The notes below the pieces were generated by a model, which saw only the letters and a list, made by a program, of their open reading frames with translations, did no database searches and was not told the origin of the DNA. From Myrica gale (taxonomy: Eukaryota > Streptophyta > Magnoliopsida > Fagales > Myricaceae), in the NCBI GenBank assembly GCA_963930655.1, contig OZ005607.1, positions 24,932,874-24,996,873 of the forward strand: a stretch of 64,000 nt of DNA. Direction: 5' to 3'. The position numbers and the translations under genes are program-made. Shown here piece after piece: positions 45,570 to 57,793 of this stretch. Within the stretch, counting starts at the first letter, position 1. Every line of letters starts with the position of its first letter.

Positions 45570-48500
45570 TTAGCTCCGGAGAAAGTTCCAAGGACCAGTT
45601 CCTGTCCCTATTCTGCATATATGCAGGGACACAAGATTAACAAGGATCTTAACACAATGATTTGACTGCATGCCAGTGTTCAAGAAAAGAAGCAGTTTAT
45701 TTTTCAATGTAATGGCGATTAGAACTATTGCTTCCTTAGTTATAATGTAAACTCTTAATCGTTTGACGCGTAAGATATGTGGATCCAATTCAAATCTAAG
45801 ACCAAACAAAAAGTGCTAGGAGAAGAAGTGGGGAGGGAGGATGGATCCATATGAAGAAATTACCTCCAAAATCCGGCAAATGTTCGAAGACTCATGTAGA
45901 TGCTCAGAGCAACCCAGAGACCAATGAACCCATGACTGAAGGAGAGAAGAAATAGACAGAGAATGCTGACAATGGCCACCATAATCTGGAGAAAGAAGAA
46001 TGTCAACTTGTTGATTATCTTTCTTTTTATTTTATGTACTATTCGAACTGGAAGAATATGTTCTTATCATTTTAGCACTGAGAACAACATATGCAGGATG
46101 AATTCACCAAAATTCCTCATCTCAAACCGATGTTTCTGAAGTGAAGGAGAGGGACTAGAGACTTGCCATGGAGAAAGCTGAATATGCGAAATCAGATGCC
46201 CCAAAGTTCACGCCATCGAAAACAAAGGCCAAGGCATTAATGGGTTGAGTAGCTGCAACGAACTGATTATGACAAAAAAAATTAGCTCCTGCATTATATG
46301 GGATCAGACAGTTCAATAATGGTATTGATGTTTTCTGACAGAAGAATACCGGAATGCCTACACCAATGAGTTGGAGGACATCTGCATCCTTTGTAAATAA
46401 TCTTGCTCCAAAAGGTAACCCCACTCCAAGGACAACTGCAAGAATCAGACCAAGAACCAACCCCAGCTGCAGAACAAATGCATCAGACAGTTAGCAGAAT
46501 AATCATATTAGTAAGACGTGTAATCATTCTATATATGGCATGATACATCCATACGTGAAAAGTAATGGAAAAAAACAGATAAGAAAAGGGACTATGCTAC
46601 AGCACCTGCAATACTCGAGATGCTGCTGCTTCAGCCTTGTCATAATCCTTCTTTGCAAAGGCACTTGCAAGTATTGCCTGAAAGATTGAAAAGAAACTAA
46701 TGTTTGGGATATGCACAGGTAAATTTAGAGAAAAGAACCTACAAAAATGGAGTAATAAAGTACCATGACAATGCAAAAGAGATTCGCAGTATTTAAGGGG
46801 TGAAGTTTAACAATTTTGTACTAGGATCAATAGAAGGTATTGCACTGCTTTAGAGTGTACAAACAGCAAAAGGCATGTCATGAAATTCGTTGTGGGAGGG
46901 GCAGAGAGATAAAGACATTGTAGTTTTCTGTAATTTCCAAAAGCTGATACTTCCTTAGTCAAAAGGCTGGAGTTAATAACAATTCAGGATTGGACAGGCT
47001 TAAGAATGATAGAAGAAAGCAACCCCATGAACTCGAGTTGAGGAGATTAAATCTAAAGATTAAATTCCAGAACCGTCCTTAGACACCACCTAAGAACTGT
47101 TACAGTTGTTATTGCAGAACTCTGCTAAATACTGAATGCACAACGTGGTTAGATTAATGGAAGTGCCTTCCGATGGAACACAAGGAAGGGAACTTTGAAG
47201 ATATTAATCAAAATTGATTCAATTATCTTCATCTATTTAAGCCTTTCATGGTTTCTTCGCATATTGGCACACTGCTACATCCTCTGCTTTGAGAAACAAA
47301 AACTACTGGTCTCCGTAGATTCAGGAAGTAGAGAAATCATTTCTAACCTGCCCAGCAACAGCCAACCCATCAGCAAGAAGTGATGTTGCCAACCAAACCT
47401 GCAAGCAAACTTGAAATGCAGCCATTGATGTTGATCCCTGGCGTGCAGCCATTGATGCAGCCAGTGTCACACAGAATGTCACAGCAATGACCCTCATCAA
47501 CAGTAGAAAACCTGGAGTTCAAGTACAAAGGAAGAAAAGACTAATGGGGTATCAACTTAAAAATGTCAAAACTATTTTCTGAGCTTCTTTGGGTGGTACC
47601 ATTTCGGCAATTTTTCGTTCCGCATTAGACACTACACAATGCTAATTGAAAAATATGGACTTACAAAATGGAGAGTGTGGATTGACACTGCACAGGATAA
47701 GCTATGAAGTAAAATTTATTAATATTTAGGGCGGCAGCAAACAGTATCACGAATAAGAGGCTGACGAGAACCAGGAAACAGCCTGATTACATCTTTAGTA
47801 ACCTATTATTTGTCTACACCAGATTAAATGAATGGTACTTGATTTTCTCTAAAAACAATTCCTACACCACTTGTTCTATCAACAGGATGGTTTGGGCCTT
47901 ACAACCAATCCTAGGAAATCGGCCAAATTGCAGATGTTTGATACTAGAATATTTTGGGCCTTGCAACAAGAAGTACAGCCAGTAGAATGAGGAACCTCAG
48001 TGGACAAACTAAGAGATTCTAGATTCTAATAAATTGTACCAGTCTTGGCAAAGCATCCGCTGAAGCAAAATAAAAGCCATACCATTTTTAAGAAATCGGC
48101 CAAATTGCAGATGTTTGATACTTGGAGGTAAGAGATCAACTTGTGTCATTAATTTCCAGAAGAGTATAACTGCAATGAGGTACCTATATTGACAACAAAA
48201 CGATGTACAATTAGAAGAGATTCCTCTGTCAAGATTCTCATGAAGTACATGCGTACAAAGATTTAAAAGGGCCTACTGGGATATGACATGTGCAATGGCT
48301 GCTCCACTGACGCCCAGACGAAAAACAAACATAAATAGTGGGTCCAGTACTATGTTTGTTACATCTCCTGCCACTACATACAAGATTCAAGATGATTCAG
48401 AATTTGAGAAGGCAGATCAAATGTTGTGCAGAGTTGTATATGTTGATAAAGATCAAAGCACAAGTTGAACTATTTCTCTCTGTTAAGGTGTACCGGTAGC

Positions 48501-50811
48501 ATATAACGGCGTTTTTGTGTCCTTAAATCCACGAAATACCCCTTGCATGGCCAACGAGAGAAGAACCGCAGGAGCACCAAGTGACCGCAATGTCAAGTAT
48601 TGTTGTGCTGGGGTTAGCATAGGGGAATCCTATAAATATAAAATAGCACAAAGGTGTTAGAATAATCACATGGTAATAAATCCAGCGAATTGATGATAAA
48701 GGAAGACTAATAATAATATTGAGCCGTACAAACGCATGAGTTACTTGGCACTTTAACTGAAAGACTTACAGAACTGACTCCCATGAAGTTTAATAGAGGT
48801 TTTGCTCCTGATATGAGGAATATGGCCTGTATGAGACCAAGTATGCTGCCAATAACCAATGCTGATGAGGCAGAGGGAATATGCCTCCTTTGATTCTCAA
48901 TCTTATCTATATCAAAGCTAGCACCACTTAGTTTTGTCTGGTATGGGTCCTCACATGCACCTGATAGAGAAAATACAAGACATAATACTGGCTTACAACA
49001 TCAGCTTAGAGGGGCAGTGCATTAACCTGTAAAGGAACTGACATTCGGAAAGGAAAACCAATATGAAGGATTAACAGTAAATAAAGTTTGAAAGAATGGA
49101 AACAGAGTGTACCATTTCTTGGTATCAACTCTTTATCTTCGCTATTTGTTGTTGAACCTGTTTCCAAATGGTCACAGTCCTGTGCTTCAGGGTTTCTGCT
49201 TCCAATAGCATCTTCCTCCGCAACGAAAGAGGTCGTGACACTGACAAGCGGGAATATTGCAATCCTTGATACTTGATTGAATAGAGCAATAGAAACACCT
49301 ACAGCAGCAAGTTCCACTGGACCTGGATGGATGCATACGGCAAGTCCATCGTTCAGTTAAAAATAATTGTTTCGAAAACTCAATTACAACAACATTAGAA
49401 TCATATCCGAATTTTTTATCCATCTGTGTTTGACAAGATTATGACAAGGAACCATAGTCCTAAACTTGCCAGTCTGCTATTATCATGTTAGCACATATAG
49501 CAGAATGATGAGAAGCTATTGTGCTTTCGACAAAATGAATGCAGCAAATTGTTATTATGTTAAATTTAAGTTTTTCAAGGAGCTGTGTCAACTATTACGG
49601 AATATGCTAAGGGGTTTAGATAGCACAAGACCAATATGAATTTTATAAAAATTAAGCCATTTAGAAAGAAAATTGTGGCGCCATTCTGTAGTTGGAACAT
49701 AAAGAATACAAGTGGAAAATGAGTACGTTTCTTTTGATTACTCAGTTTCATAGAAAATAGGGAAAATTTTCAGAAGCAGATCACCAATCGCAATTATATA
49801 AAAATTAGATAATGTAGAAAGAAAAGTGTGGCCCCATTTTGTAGTTGGAACAGAAAGAACACAAATGGAACACAACAGAAGATAATTTCTCATTCAGAGT
49901 GGAATAGTTTAAGAGAAACGGAAATACCTATTTGGCCAATGAATGCTGTATCCACTAGTGAAGCAACAGGGTCAGCTGTCAGAGCTAGTGCAGCTGGAAA
50001 TGCAATCTGTGCAATTTCTGAGCCAAGTTCATCCAGTTTAAAGATGAGTCTGCTCATAAAACAGAGAAATCAACAGTTGCCTCTTACATAGAATGAAAAG
50101 GAAATGCCTGATGATATGATAACACAAGTCAACACATCCTCCCCTGTGAAATCCTCGAATTACCAACAAAACAAAAATGCTAAGCATCAATTATAGCCTG
50201 CTTTATCCGAAAATAGTAATCTCCTACTTGCACTGGCAGGGCCATGCAAACCTTGACTTCATTTCAGGTAGGATTTTTATTTACAAGAATGAATAAGAGT
50301 GAGCCTAATTTGAGGAAGAATAGTAATATTATTAGAAAAAGAACTGACCAAGTTGTTTCAAGACCACTATGCAAGTATTGTTAAAGAACCTAGAACATGA
50401 ATTAGCCATGGTGCCCCTTACAAAGGAGACGGTGTAGGAGTGGCATTTCTGCTAGATGCCTGTCCTAGCAGGGGAGGGGGATAACAAGATCAGCTTCATA
50501 TTAGTTATGGGAAAATTTAGTGAACATAAAGTTCCCTGCATCTCTGTATATATATATGCGTGTGTGTGTGTGTGTGTCCTCAGGGGGCAGGAATATGTAA
50601 AATTGCATAACAAAATAGTTTCAGGCAAAAACATCGACGACAAGTTAGAGCCAGGTATAAGAGTCATGTTGCTTATAGTTTTCACACTAGAAGCTAACTA
50701 CAGAGTCAATAACCTCTAAATGCAAATTTAATACCTGGCGTTGTTAAAGAAGATGCATAGTGGAATTCTCCTCTTATCCTAGGAAGGATATGAATAATCT
50801 TCTTCAGCCAT
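45570..50811 (-). pseudogene. MATE efflux transporter, DTX42/FRD3 citrate-transporter clade, disabled
   Basis: Thirteen exons are clear: 50811-50735, 50049-49928, 49322-49113, 48960-48770, 48630-48494, 48373-48277, 48183-48083, 47511-47348, 46677-46606, 46466-46350, 46262-46167, 45985-45864 and 45612-45570. Landmarks are FKLDELGSEIAQIAFPAALA, VELAAVGVSIALFNQVSRIA, FPLVSVTTSFVAEEDAI, DVTNIVLDPLFMFVFRLG, ATQPINALAFVFDGVNFGAS and the end RIGTGTGPWNFLRS, as in Arabidopsis DTX42. Family members export citrate (Al tolerance, iron translocation) across the plasma membrane with 12 helices. Two lesions stand out: codon 11 is TAG (50781-50779), reading MAEEDYSYPS-stop-DKRR, and exon 5 has one extra base near 48600 (CAACAAATACTTG), shifting QQ/YLTLRSLGAP out of frame. 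All other exons keep phase. The intron after exon 11 begins GC (ATG/GCAAGT). It is either a young pseudogene or a defective allele; assembly error must be excluded. Confidence 0.8.
47915..47945. repeat. 31-bp copy of MATE exon 7 inside the adjacent intron
   Basis: GAAATCGGCCAAATTGCAGA and the next 11 bases are identical to 48092-48122, which is coding sequence of exon 7 (HLQFGRFL region). The copy lies in the following intron, in the same orientation. Confidence 0.9.
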
Positions 50812-53042
50812 TATTGAACAAGTCAGTTAATCAAGTCCTTTGAAGCAAGAAGACTTATCAGCGTACGCTGCGAAACAAAAGCCAAAAATTGAGCTCCATA
50901 ACCTTCATATTCTACCGTCAACTAATTAATTTACTTGCATTCCAATTCAAACTGTACACTGAAAAATCCATGAACCTGTGTCACCAAAAAATATACAAGG
51001 AATTATACGAAGAAACACCAAATATAGCTTGCTTAACATACTAATTGGTTTACGTCCAAAAATCGCACCTACTACGGTACTACCCAAAAAAATGCTGTTA
51101 GCCTTGAGAATCCAACCCCGGAAACACCTTACTCCTAAGATTCATTTGTCTAGATTACTCTCTCTCTCGCTCGCTCATGACTTACATCCAAATTCCAGAG
51201 AAAAAGAAACACCTCTCACTCGCACAGGAAGCCCAAAGAAGTTTCCGTTGAAAGTTCCTAACTCTTAAGCCTCTATTAGCTTTGAAACCTCACAACCAGA
51301 TAATCAACACGTCGTACAACTTTAGATTCTTTGTCCAGTGGATGAGTGCTTCTCACTTTGCCTGCTTGGAAGCGAAAGAAATCTGGACTTCTAGCTTTGC
51401 AACCTCGACTCCCTCTTAAGAAAACGATCCACGGAACTCAAAGCTGAGGGGGGTGTCACCCACTTTCTCAAGAATCTTAACAAGAACTTCAGGCATGGCT
51501 TTTTGAAACTCGTAGCTTACATGCATACAAGAAGCACCTATTTCAAAGCCCGGGAGAACAGTTAAGTGTCCCTCTCTCGCTCTCTTTCAAACAAGAACCT
51601 CGAGAACAACAGAACACACCATCCGCTGTGACTCGTGAGTGCGTGTTTTGTGTGACAGGGAGAAAGAGAGATGGAGAGAGAGGAAAGCTTATTGTGGTCT
51701 TCAAGTATAAGACCATTCGACAAAAATTCCCGGCCAGAATATATTTCATGGTGGACCCACCATACCTGACCGCTTAGGCTACGCCGCTACTTTTTTAGCA
51801 GTTTTCAAGATTAAGAAGAGAGACATGTGTCACTGCCACATTCAACTGAAACGCCAATTTGCCTCAAAGTCATCAACAGTAGCTTTGCATGCTTATGAGT
51901 TATGAGACGCTGCCACGTGTTCCTCACTTTCCATGGACAGACTGCTTAGAAAGCCATTAATGATTCAAAGCAGTACGCAGTAGCCATGGCGGACAAAACA
52001 ACGGGAAAAAAAGGCAAAACGAATAAGCAAAGAAAAAAGAATAATAGGACCCAAAGTTACTGACTAGCAAGTGTGACAGCTTCTTTGCAGAGTTGGAACC
52101 TCATGGAATGCAAAATCTACGGCTTCCATTCATTATAATCCATTTGGTGATAGTGTGCCGTATCAACATTATAGGTGAACAGCTAGTAATTAAATAAGTA
52201 AAAATATAATTGAAATATGCAACTCTCACCTGTTATACAGAACAATGAATTAGTCCAACCTTTTTTTTAAGATATTGTCATAAGAGTGTTGATGGTGACT
52301 CTTGGTTAAGCAGCTTTAAATTGGACTGAAATCATGTTTTGTATAGTTACTCTTAAGGATCCGCAAGAGTCACTATAATATATATATATATCTTTTAGAT
52401 AATTTGATGTTATATTTGTTCTCAGCCAATTTCCAAATACAATTTACCCAAACCCATGATCAATGGGCTAGGGTATAAGGAAAAAGTGCTTGTGTATTTT
52501 TTTCAGATTGTGAAGGGACATTATACAAAGAAACTTCCAATTATTGCAGTGCAATAAATCCCAAGCTAGTCACTTGCCTTCTTAAGGCTCTAAAAGCCAT
52601 ACGTTGTCTCTTATAATTTTTAATGATATGTTTGAATGTTATTGCTAGCTTTAGCCTCTAGTCTTCATTTTTGTACGAAATATGACCAAGAATTTTAAAC
52701 TAGCTAGTCACATGCTATCAAGTCTGTGATGTGGCTTTGATTTTTTGAATCATAGAGGGTTTATTGAGCCTTGTAATTTATATACTTTGCTTCTCTCTTT
52801 CTTTTTACTCAAAAAGTTTTTTTTAGGTAACGATATATATATATATACTCACATATATTTTTATATATAACCAACCTCTTATATGTTATTGTTGAAATAT
52901 GCAGAAAATAGGCTAAATGCCATAATATGACCGTAGAATTATACGATAGGGCGAACAATCATAAATTTTGATAGTTTTAGAACTAAATGTGATGATTTAT
53001 GTTATTCAGACCTGTAATTGATATTTAGTAGAAAGTTAGAGA
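50812..53042. other. Upstream region of the MATE pseudogene, no other gene
   Basis: The first 900 bases or so should be its leader and promoter, including CT-rich stretches near 51160 and 51570-51690 on either strand. The rest is AT-rich, with TATATATA runs near 52380 and 52830. Short open frames (50978-51268, 51543-51749) have no recognised domain. Confidence 0.5.
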
Positions 53043-54963
53043 CTCAAAAGCAGGGGCGGACCCAGGCCCGGGCGAACCTGGGCGGCCGCCCGGGGTCCGC
53101 CCCTGAAAAAAAACAAATCATGTATATTTTTTAAAAAAATAAAAAAAGTTTGCCAGGACTGCCTTGAGAAAGTACGCTGGCCGCCCGGGGATTGCACAGT
53201 ACTATCCATATCGTAAATGCAGCGAACAGGTTCAGAGCGATTGACTATTAGTGTATAAAAAAACTCGTACTTTTTTCCTTAGGAAAAAAATAGTTGTACT
53301 TGCCACTTGGATATTTTTGTATAGATTATTGTTGTAGTGATTTTTTTTTTCTAAAAATATTATAGTACTCGATCATTTATGAAAGAGGCAACCAAATTCG
53401 TCCTACTTGCATTGCATTATCATCCATATCTGGTGCTTTGGACCTTACGACTGAATTTGGTCGTTGACATTGACAGATAGGACGTGTTGTCAGCTGACGT
53501 ACACCAATGAAAGGTGGAGAGAGAGGCAGAGCGAACGAATTAATGTTCCCGAGTGAGAATATCAACGAGCCTTTTCTGGTGAAGCAAGGGGTCTTGGCTC
53601 CTTTTTCACCTCGTTGGCTTTTCTTGCTGTGAAAAGGTTAAGAAGGGAATTTTCAACAGGAATTATGTGGAAGAAGGACCGGAGTGGAATATTGGATAAC
53701 TTGAGGGCTTATCGAGATTTTCCTTTCAAAAGAGAAAAACAATTTTTTTTGTAGGGTGGGTTGAGTGTTAAAATTTTGAGGAAATTAAAATTTTAGAATA
53801 TTGAATTTAATTTTTCTTTAAAACTAAATTGGCCGTAACATCACAAATTCTGAATACTTTTTCCTTTTTTTTAGCGAGTTTTTCTTTAATAACGCCATAA
53901 AAAAATCAATCAATGTTGGTGAACGGTGACTAGATAATTGCATCAGTATGCCGTCGCCCACCAGACACCAATGCTGATAGTAGACGAGCGGGGTAATTTG
54001 AGGACACGAAATGTTCAATGGAGATGTTTCTGTCGAATAATTAAATTATTTCATTGTATGATTGACAAATCCAGCTTGAGTTTATGAGAAAAAATATAAA
54101 TAATTTAGCACTTGATATCGAGAAAAATGTGAAAAAAATAAAGAACATAAAAGTCCCTTTCCATAAGACGAAGATCTTCAACAATTTTTAAAATTTTTCG
54201 GTAATTGCTAACGTGGAAGAATCTTGACCTTCTATTTTAAACGATCGGCTAGCATTTAGAGAATTGCATCCCAAGGAATCACACATGCAAGCAACTCCTC
54301 TGCCTTCAAGAAAAACAACTCTAATAATCTCGATATAAACTCGTGAAGTTTATAATTTGCGCAGCAAAAAAAATCCCTTCAATAGTCAAATGAAAATTTT
54401 GAATTATCCATTTATTGTCTGCCATATACAAGTCACGTGTTTAATTTTTTACTAAATAAATATTGTAATCCACTTAAACATATTTATCAATAAATGTGAT
54501 TTTCACATATTAATTTATGTAATTTCTTGCCAATCCACAATTTAATTTTATATTTTCTATCACTTTTTTACTAACTAACACTTTAAAATTTTAAACACCT
54601 TAAAAATTTAGCAATTAAAATCACCTTATAATATAGAGATTTCGAAAAGTCCGAAAAGTTAGTACATATTTATCCATATAAATGTGATTTTCACAATTGA
54701 GAACAAAGCCATTTTGAGAACAAAACCATTTTGCAACATTTTCAGAAGATGCACAACCGTAGGATCCAATTGTCCCCTCTCAGTCGTAGTACATAGTACG
54801 GTATGTGTAATTCAATATTTTTAATGTTTTTAGTCTTTAATGTTTTGATATTGTAACTCTAAGATAATTATTTACATTACGTATGAAAAAAAAATTTCAG
54901 AGATTTTGCTGTAAAAGTTCGCCCAGGTTGGTTTTCATTCCTGATTCCGCCACTGCTCAAAAG
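53043..54963 (+). mobile_element. Complete but non-coding hAT element (1,905 bp) with exact 8-bp target duplication
   Basis: The duplication CTCAAAAG lies at 53043-53050 and 54956-54963. The element runs 53051-54955. Its ends are CAGGGGCGGACCCAGG and, reversed, CAGTGGCGGAATCAGG. CCTGGGCG also occurs close to both ends. The first 55 bp form a palindrome (CAGGGGCGGACCC at 53051-53063, complement at 53093-53105). Near the 3' end LQHFQKMHNRRIQLSPLSRS then a stop (about 54734-54796) equals the C-terminus of the transposase in the 967-1830 relic, and the following 3' region is homologous too. The rest of the transposase is gone, replaced by AT-rich filler in which MITE-like words occur (53755-53830, 54570-54610). 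It is an internally deleted derivative of a ZMYM1-type hAT. Confidence 0.85.
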
Positions 54964-55030
54964 TGAATATTCCCCATAAATCTTGGAGAATTGAAGCTAT
55001 CCTATACATTGCAAGCACCAAGTAAAACTT

Positions 55031-55338
55031 GGGTGATGTTCGTTTTGAGAAAAAATGTAGGATTCTAGAGAAGTTGTGAATTTTTATGTTGAATAGTGTT
55101 TTATTGGTGTTTGTGTAAAGTGAAGAGAGAAATGATTTGATGTAATTGTTTAATAAAAAATATTGGAGTTATGTGAAAAAGTATAGAGAGAGAAAATTTA
55201 TATTGAATAAAAAATTAAAAAGTTGTTGGAGATTGTGTAAAATGTATTGGTTTTTGTGTTTGAATTCTGAATATGTTCGGTGGTAGAATTGTGAATATAC
55301 TTAGAATCCTGAAAAAATGGTGAAAACGAACATACCCT
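55031..55338. mobile_element. MITE, 308 bp, with about 35-bp terminal inverted repeats
   Basis: The left end GGGTGATGTTCGTTTTGAG (followed by AAAAAATGTAGGATTCTA) matches the reversed right end GGGTATGTTCGTTTTCACC (followed by ATTTTTTCAGGATTCTA). The interior is AT-rich with GTGTTTGTGTAAAGTGAAGA and no coding frame. The target duplication is not resolved. Confidence 0.7.
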
Positions 55339-55834
55339 TGAATTTACAAGATAAAAGAAGAATAACCCTCTTACCACTCGAGACTATAGCTAGCCTAAAA
55401 TCTCCTGCATGCTCCTTCACGACATTGTGTTGTAACCCTTTTTTTTTGCATGGCTCAATGATACTTTAAGACTTTTATTGTATATGAATCCACGATACAA
55501 GATATAATAAATAAAGATCAAGAAACTAGTAGATCCAAGTAAAATTAGGCTGTAAAATAAGACTAACGGGGCTCAAATGGATCGACAAACTATAAATACT
55601 TCATAATGGACAGAGATAACGAGTAGCAGGAAATGAGAGACGGTCAAAATTAATGAAAAGTGCTAGCACGGGAGCTTAAAAATTAATTAGGCAACCAGTG
55701 TTCTTTTTTTTTTTTTAATGCAGTAGCTCTTTAATACGCACCAACCTTTCCTACAACCATTATCTGGACAGAAAAGTGGCGATTGATGCTCATAAAAGTA
55801 AAGGCGTACGCAGGAAGACGAACTTATCATTGCC

Positions 55835-56024
55835 AACCTAACAATCCCCAACATTTTATCTCTCTCCTAATAAAATACTCTAATATAATCTCTCTCTCTC
55901 CCATAAAAAAATATAAAAAATTACAAAAACTATAAAAAATTACCTCTCTCTTCACCTTTTCACTAAACTCAATACCAACACATATTCCCATACTAAAAAT
56001 ATTACAACACAAACACAACCACAG
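55835..56024. mobile_element. MITE copy related to 15180-15379, 5' end incomplete
   Basis: From GCCAACCTAA through CATTTTATCTCTCTCC, CTCTCTCTCTCCCATAAAAA and TTCACCTTTTCACTAAACTC to ACAACACAAACACAACC it follows the 15180-15379 element almost base for base. The left terminal GGCTGCGTTT is replaced. Confidence 0.7.
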
Positions 56025-56153
56025 AATATTAAACTATAGTTGAAGAAGACCGTCTTAAACCCAATACCAACACATATTCCCATACTAAAAATATTACAAC
56101 ACAAACACAACCACAGAATATTAAACTATAGTTGAAGAAGACCGTCTTAAATT
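55970..56153. repeat. 92-bp tandem duplication across the MITE end
   Basis: The segment beginning CAATACCAACACATATTCCC at 55970 is repeated at 56062, nearly identical, through GAAGAAGACCGTCTTAAA. It joins the MITE right end to its flank, so duplication followed insertion. Confidence 0.9.
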
Positions 56154-57793
56154 GATGGGTTGATTAATTACACGCAAAATACACTGAGAACTCTCAAGTA
56201 ATTCCGAAAAAATAAGAGGATTCTGATCAGCTAAAGTTGGCTTTTCTTTATCTACTTTCTAACGCAATTGTTTCGTTCAACTAAAAATCTGACCAACAAC
56301 TTGCGCAAAAGTAATTTGCTGAGGGTACTTATTCTTAAGCATTCATATAATCTCAATAGAAAAACTGGGCATTGGTGCTCATGAAAGGAAGATGAAAAGC
56401 ATGGAAAAGCGACATATTAGTAGAATATTGTATTTGTTCACAGTTAAACCATATTTTTCGTTTTAAAATACTGAAAATTCACATGCAAAGGTCGTGGGCT
56501 GCCTGCCTGCCATTCTAGGGTTCTGGGCATATATTCTCCCGTCTTCCTTCACCAACTTTTGGTTGCTTAATTATGTAATATGTGCCATTCTAAAAGCATC
56601 CACTTTTCTGTCTCTTCCTCTGAATTCCCATCGCCTAAAAATATCATTATCTTAGAGAAAGTGATCTTCCACTACCCAAATCGTCCAAAGACTCAAATTG
56701 ACCTGCTGACTGAAGATTCTCTGGTTGTTCTTACATTGTTAACTAGGCCATAATGCCTAGGTCATGGGATAGAGACGTAGATTTGGAGTTTGAGGTGGGC
56801 TAATTTGGTGCTTTAATTAGATAGTGTGACTACTTTTTTTTTTTCAGATTGGATCCTCTAAATTAGATAGGTTGATCCCGTAAATTTATATATCTGTAAG
56901 CAATGCTTGTTGGTTTTGCATTCAGTTATACCAGCATTAGTAGTAATTAACTGGTCTTAATGGTAATTAACTAGTCTTGATTTTAACAAAGAACAGTATT
57001 TTTTTTTTCTTTTTCTTTTTGTCGTTGCTAGAGAAAACTTTTGATTGCACGCTTTCTCAAGGCAGGAGAGCTGAGGAATTGATCCCCTGTTTTCAAACCC
57101 ACCCCATTTATTGGCCTGCCAGGCATAAGAAGGATTGGCTCATAGACAGTGAAGAAACTGGCTGGGCAGGTAAAGGCTATAAAAGATCTGAGTTTCATAC
57201 AGTGTCCAAAAGGTATTTTCCTTTTTAGATTCTGTACATTCGCTTTTTTTTTTTACTCCTGTAGTGTCCAGATAAAAAAATACTCCTTCTGTAGCATATT
57301 AGACCCTTCAAATATGCAACTGTGAGAACCCAAAAGAGACTCTGGAATGTTCATTTTCCTCCTCAAAACACTAATCAGCATACTAGGGCAACGAAAAACT
57401 TCCAGGCATCCAGCTACACAACTAATGGTTGATCACTACCTCACTTTCTCCACACTGCAGTAAAGATATAGAGCCTGAGAAAAAAGTCTCGCAGGAAGAA
57501 AAAAGAATCATTCTGTGATTCAAGTAATCACTGTGTTATGAATTTCCGGCAGTTGCAAGCCGCATCAAAATTTCAGATACAAATTCTGACATTTAAACAG
57601 ATTTTGTCTGTATAACAATTCTCAACCTAAGGTCTGCCTGCCAAAGCCATCCAAAGATTCTTTCTAAGATTCAGAATCATAAATGAAAACTTGCCTTGGA
57701 AGAAAAACATGAATGCAAACATCGCACCTAAAGGGCGAACAAATCAGAGATGACTATATTTGGGGTCGGCAAATTCTATAGCCAAGCTCCTTT
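56154..57793. other. Intergenic DNA and DiT1 3' flank
   Basis: No gene is supported. The frame at 56977-57228 starts in a T-tract and has no recognised domain. From about 57300 the sequence is probably the DiT1 3' untranslated region on the minus strand. Confidence 0.5.

Noticed and set aside
50028-50049. ATG at the start of MATE exon 2 (reading MSRLIFKLDEL) as the true start
   Set aside because: The bases TTTATGAGCAG form the splice acceptor; joining exon 1 gives the family N-terminus FFNNARLIFKLDELG, so this ATG is intronic.
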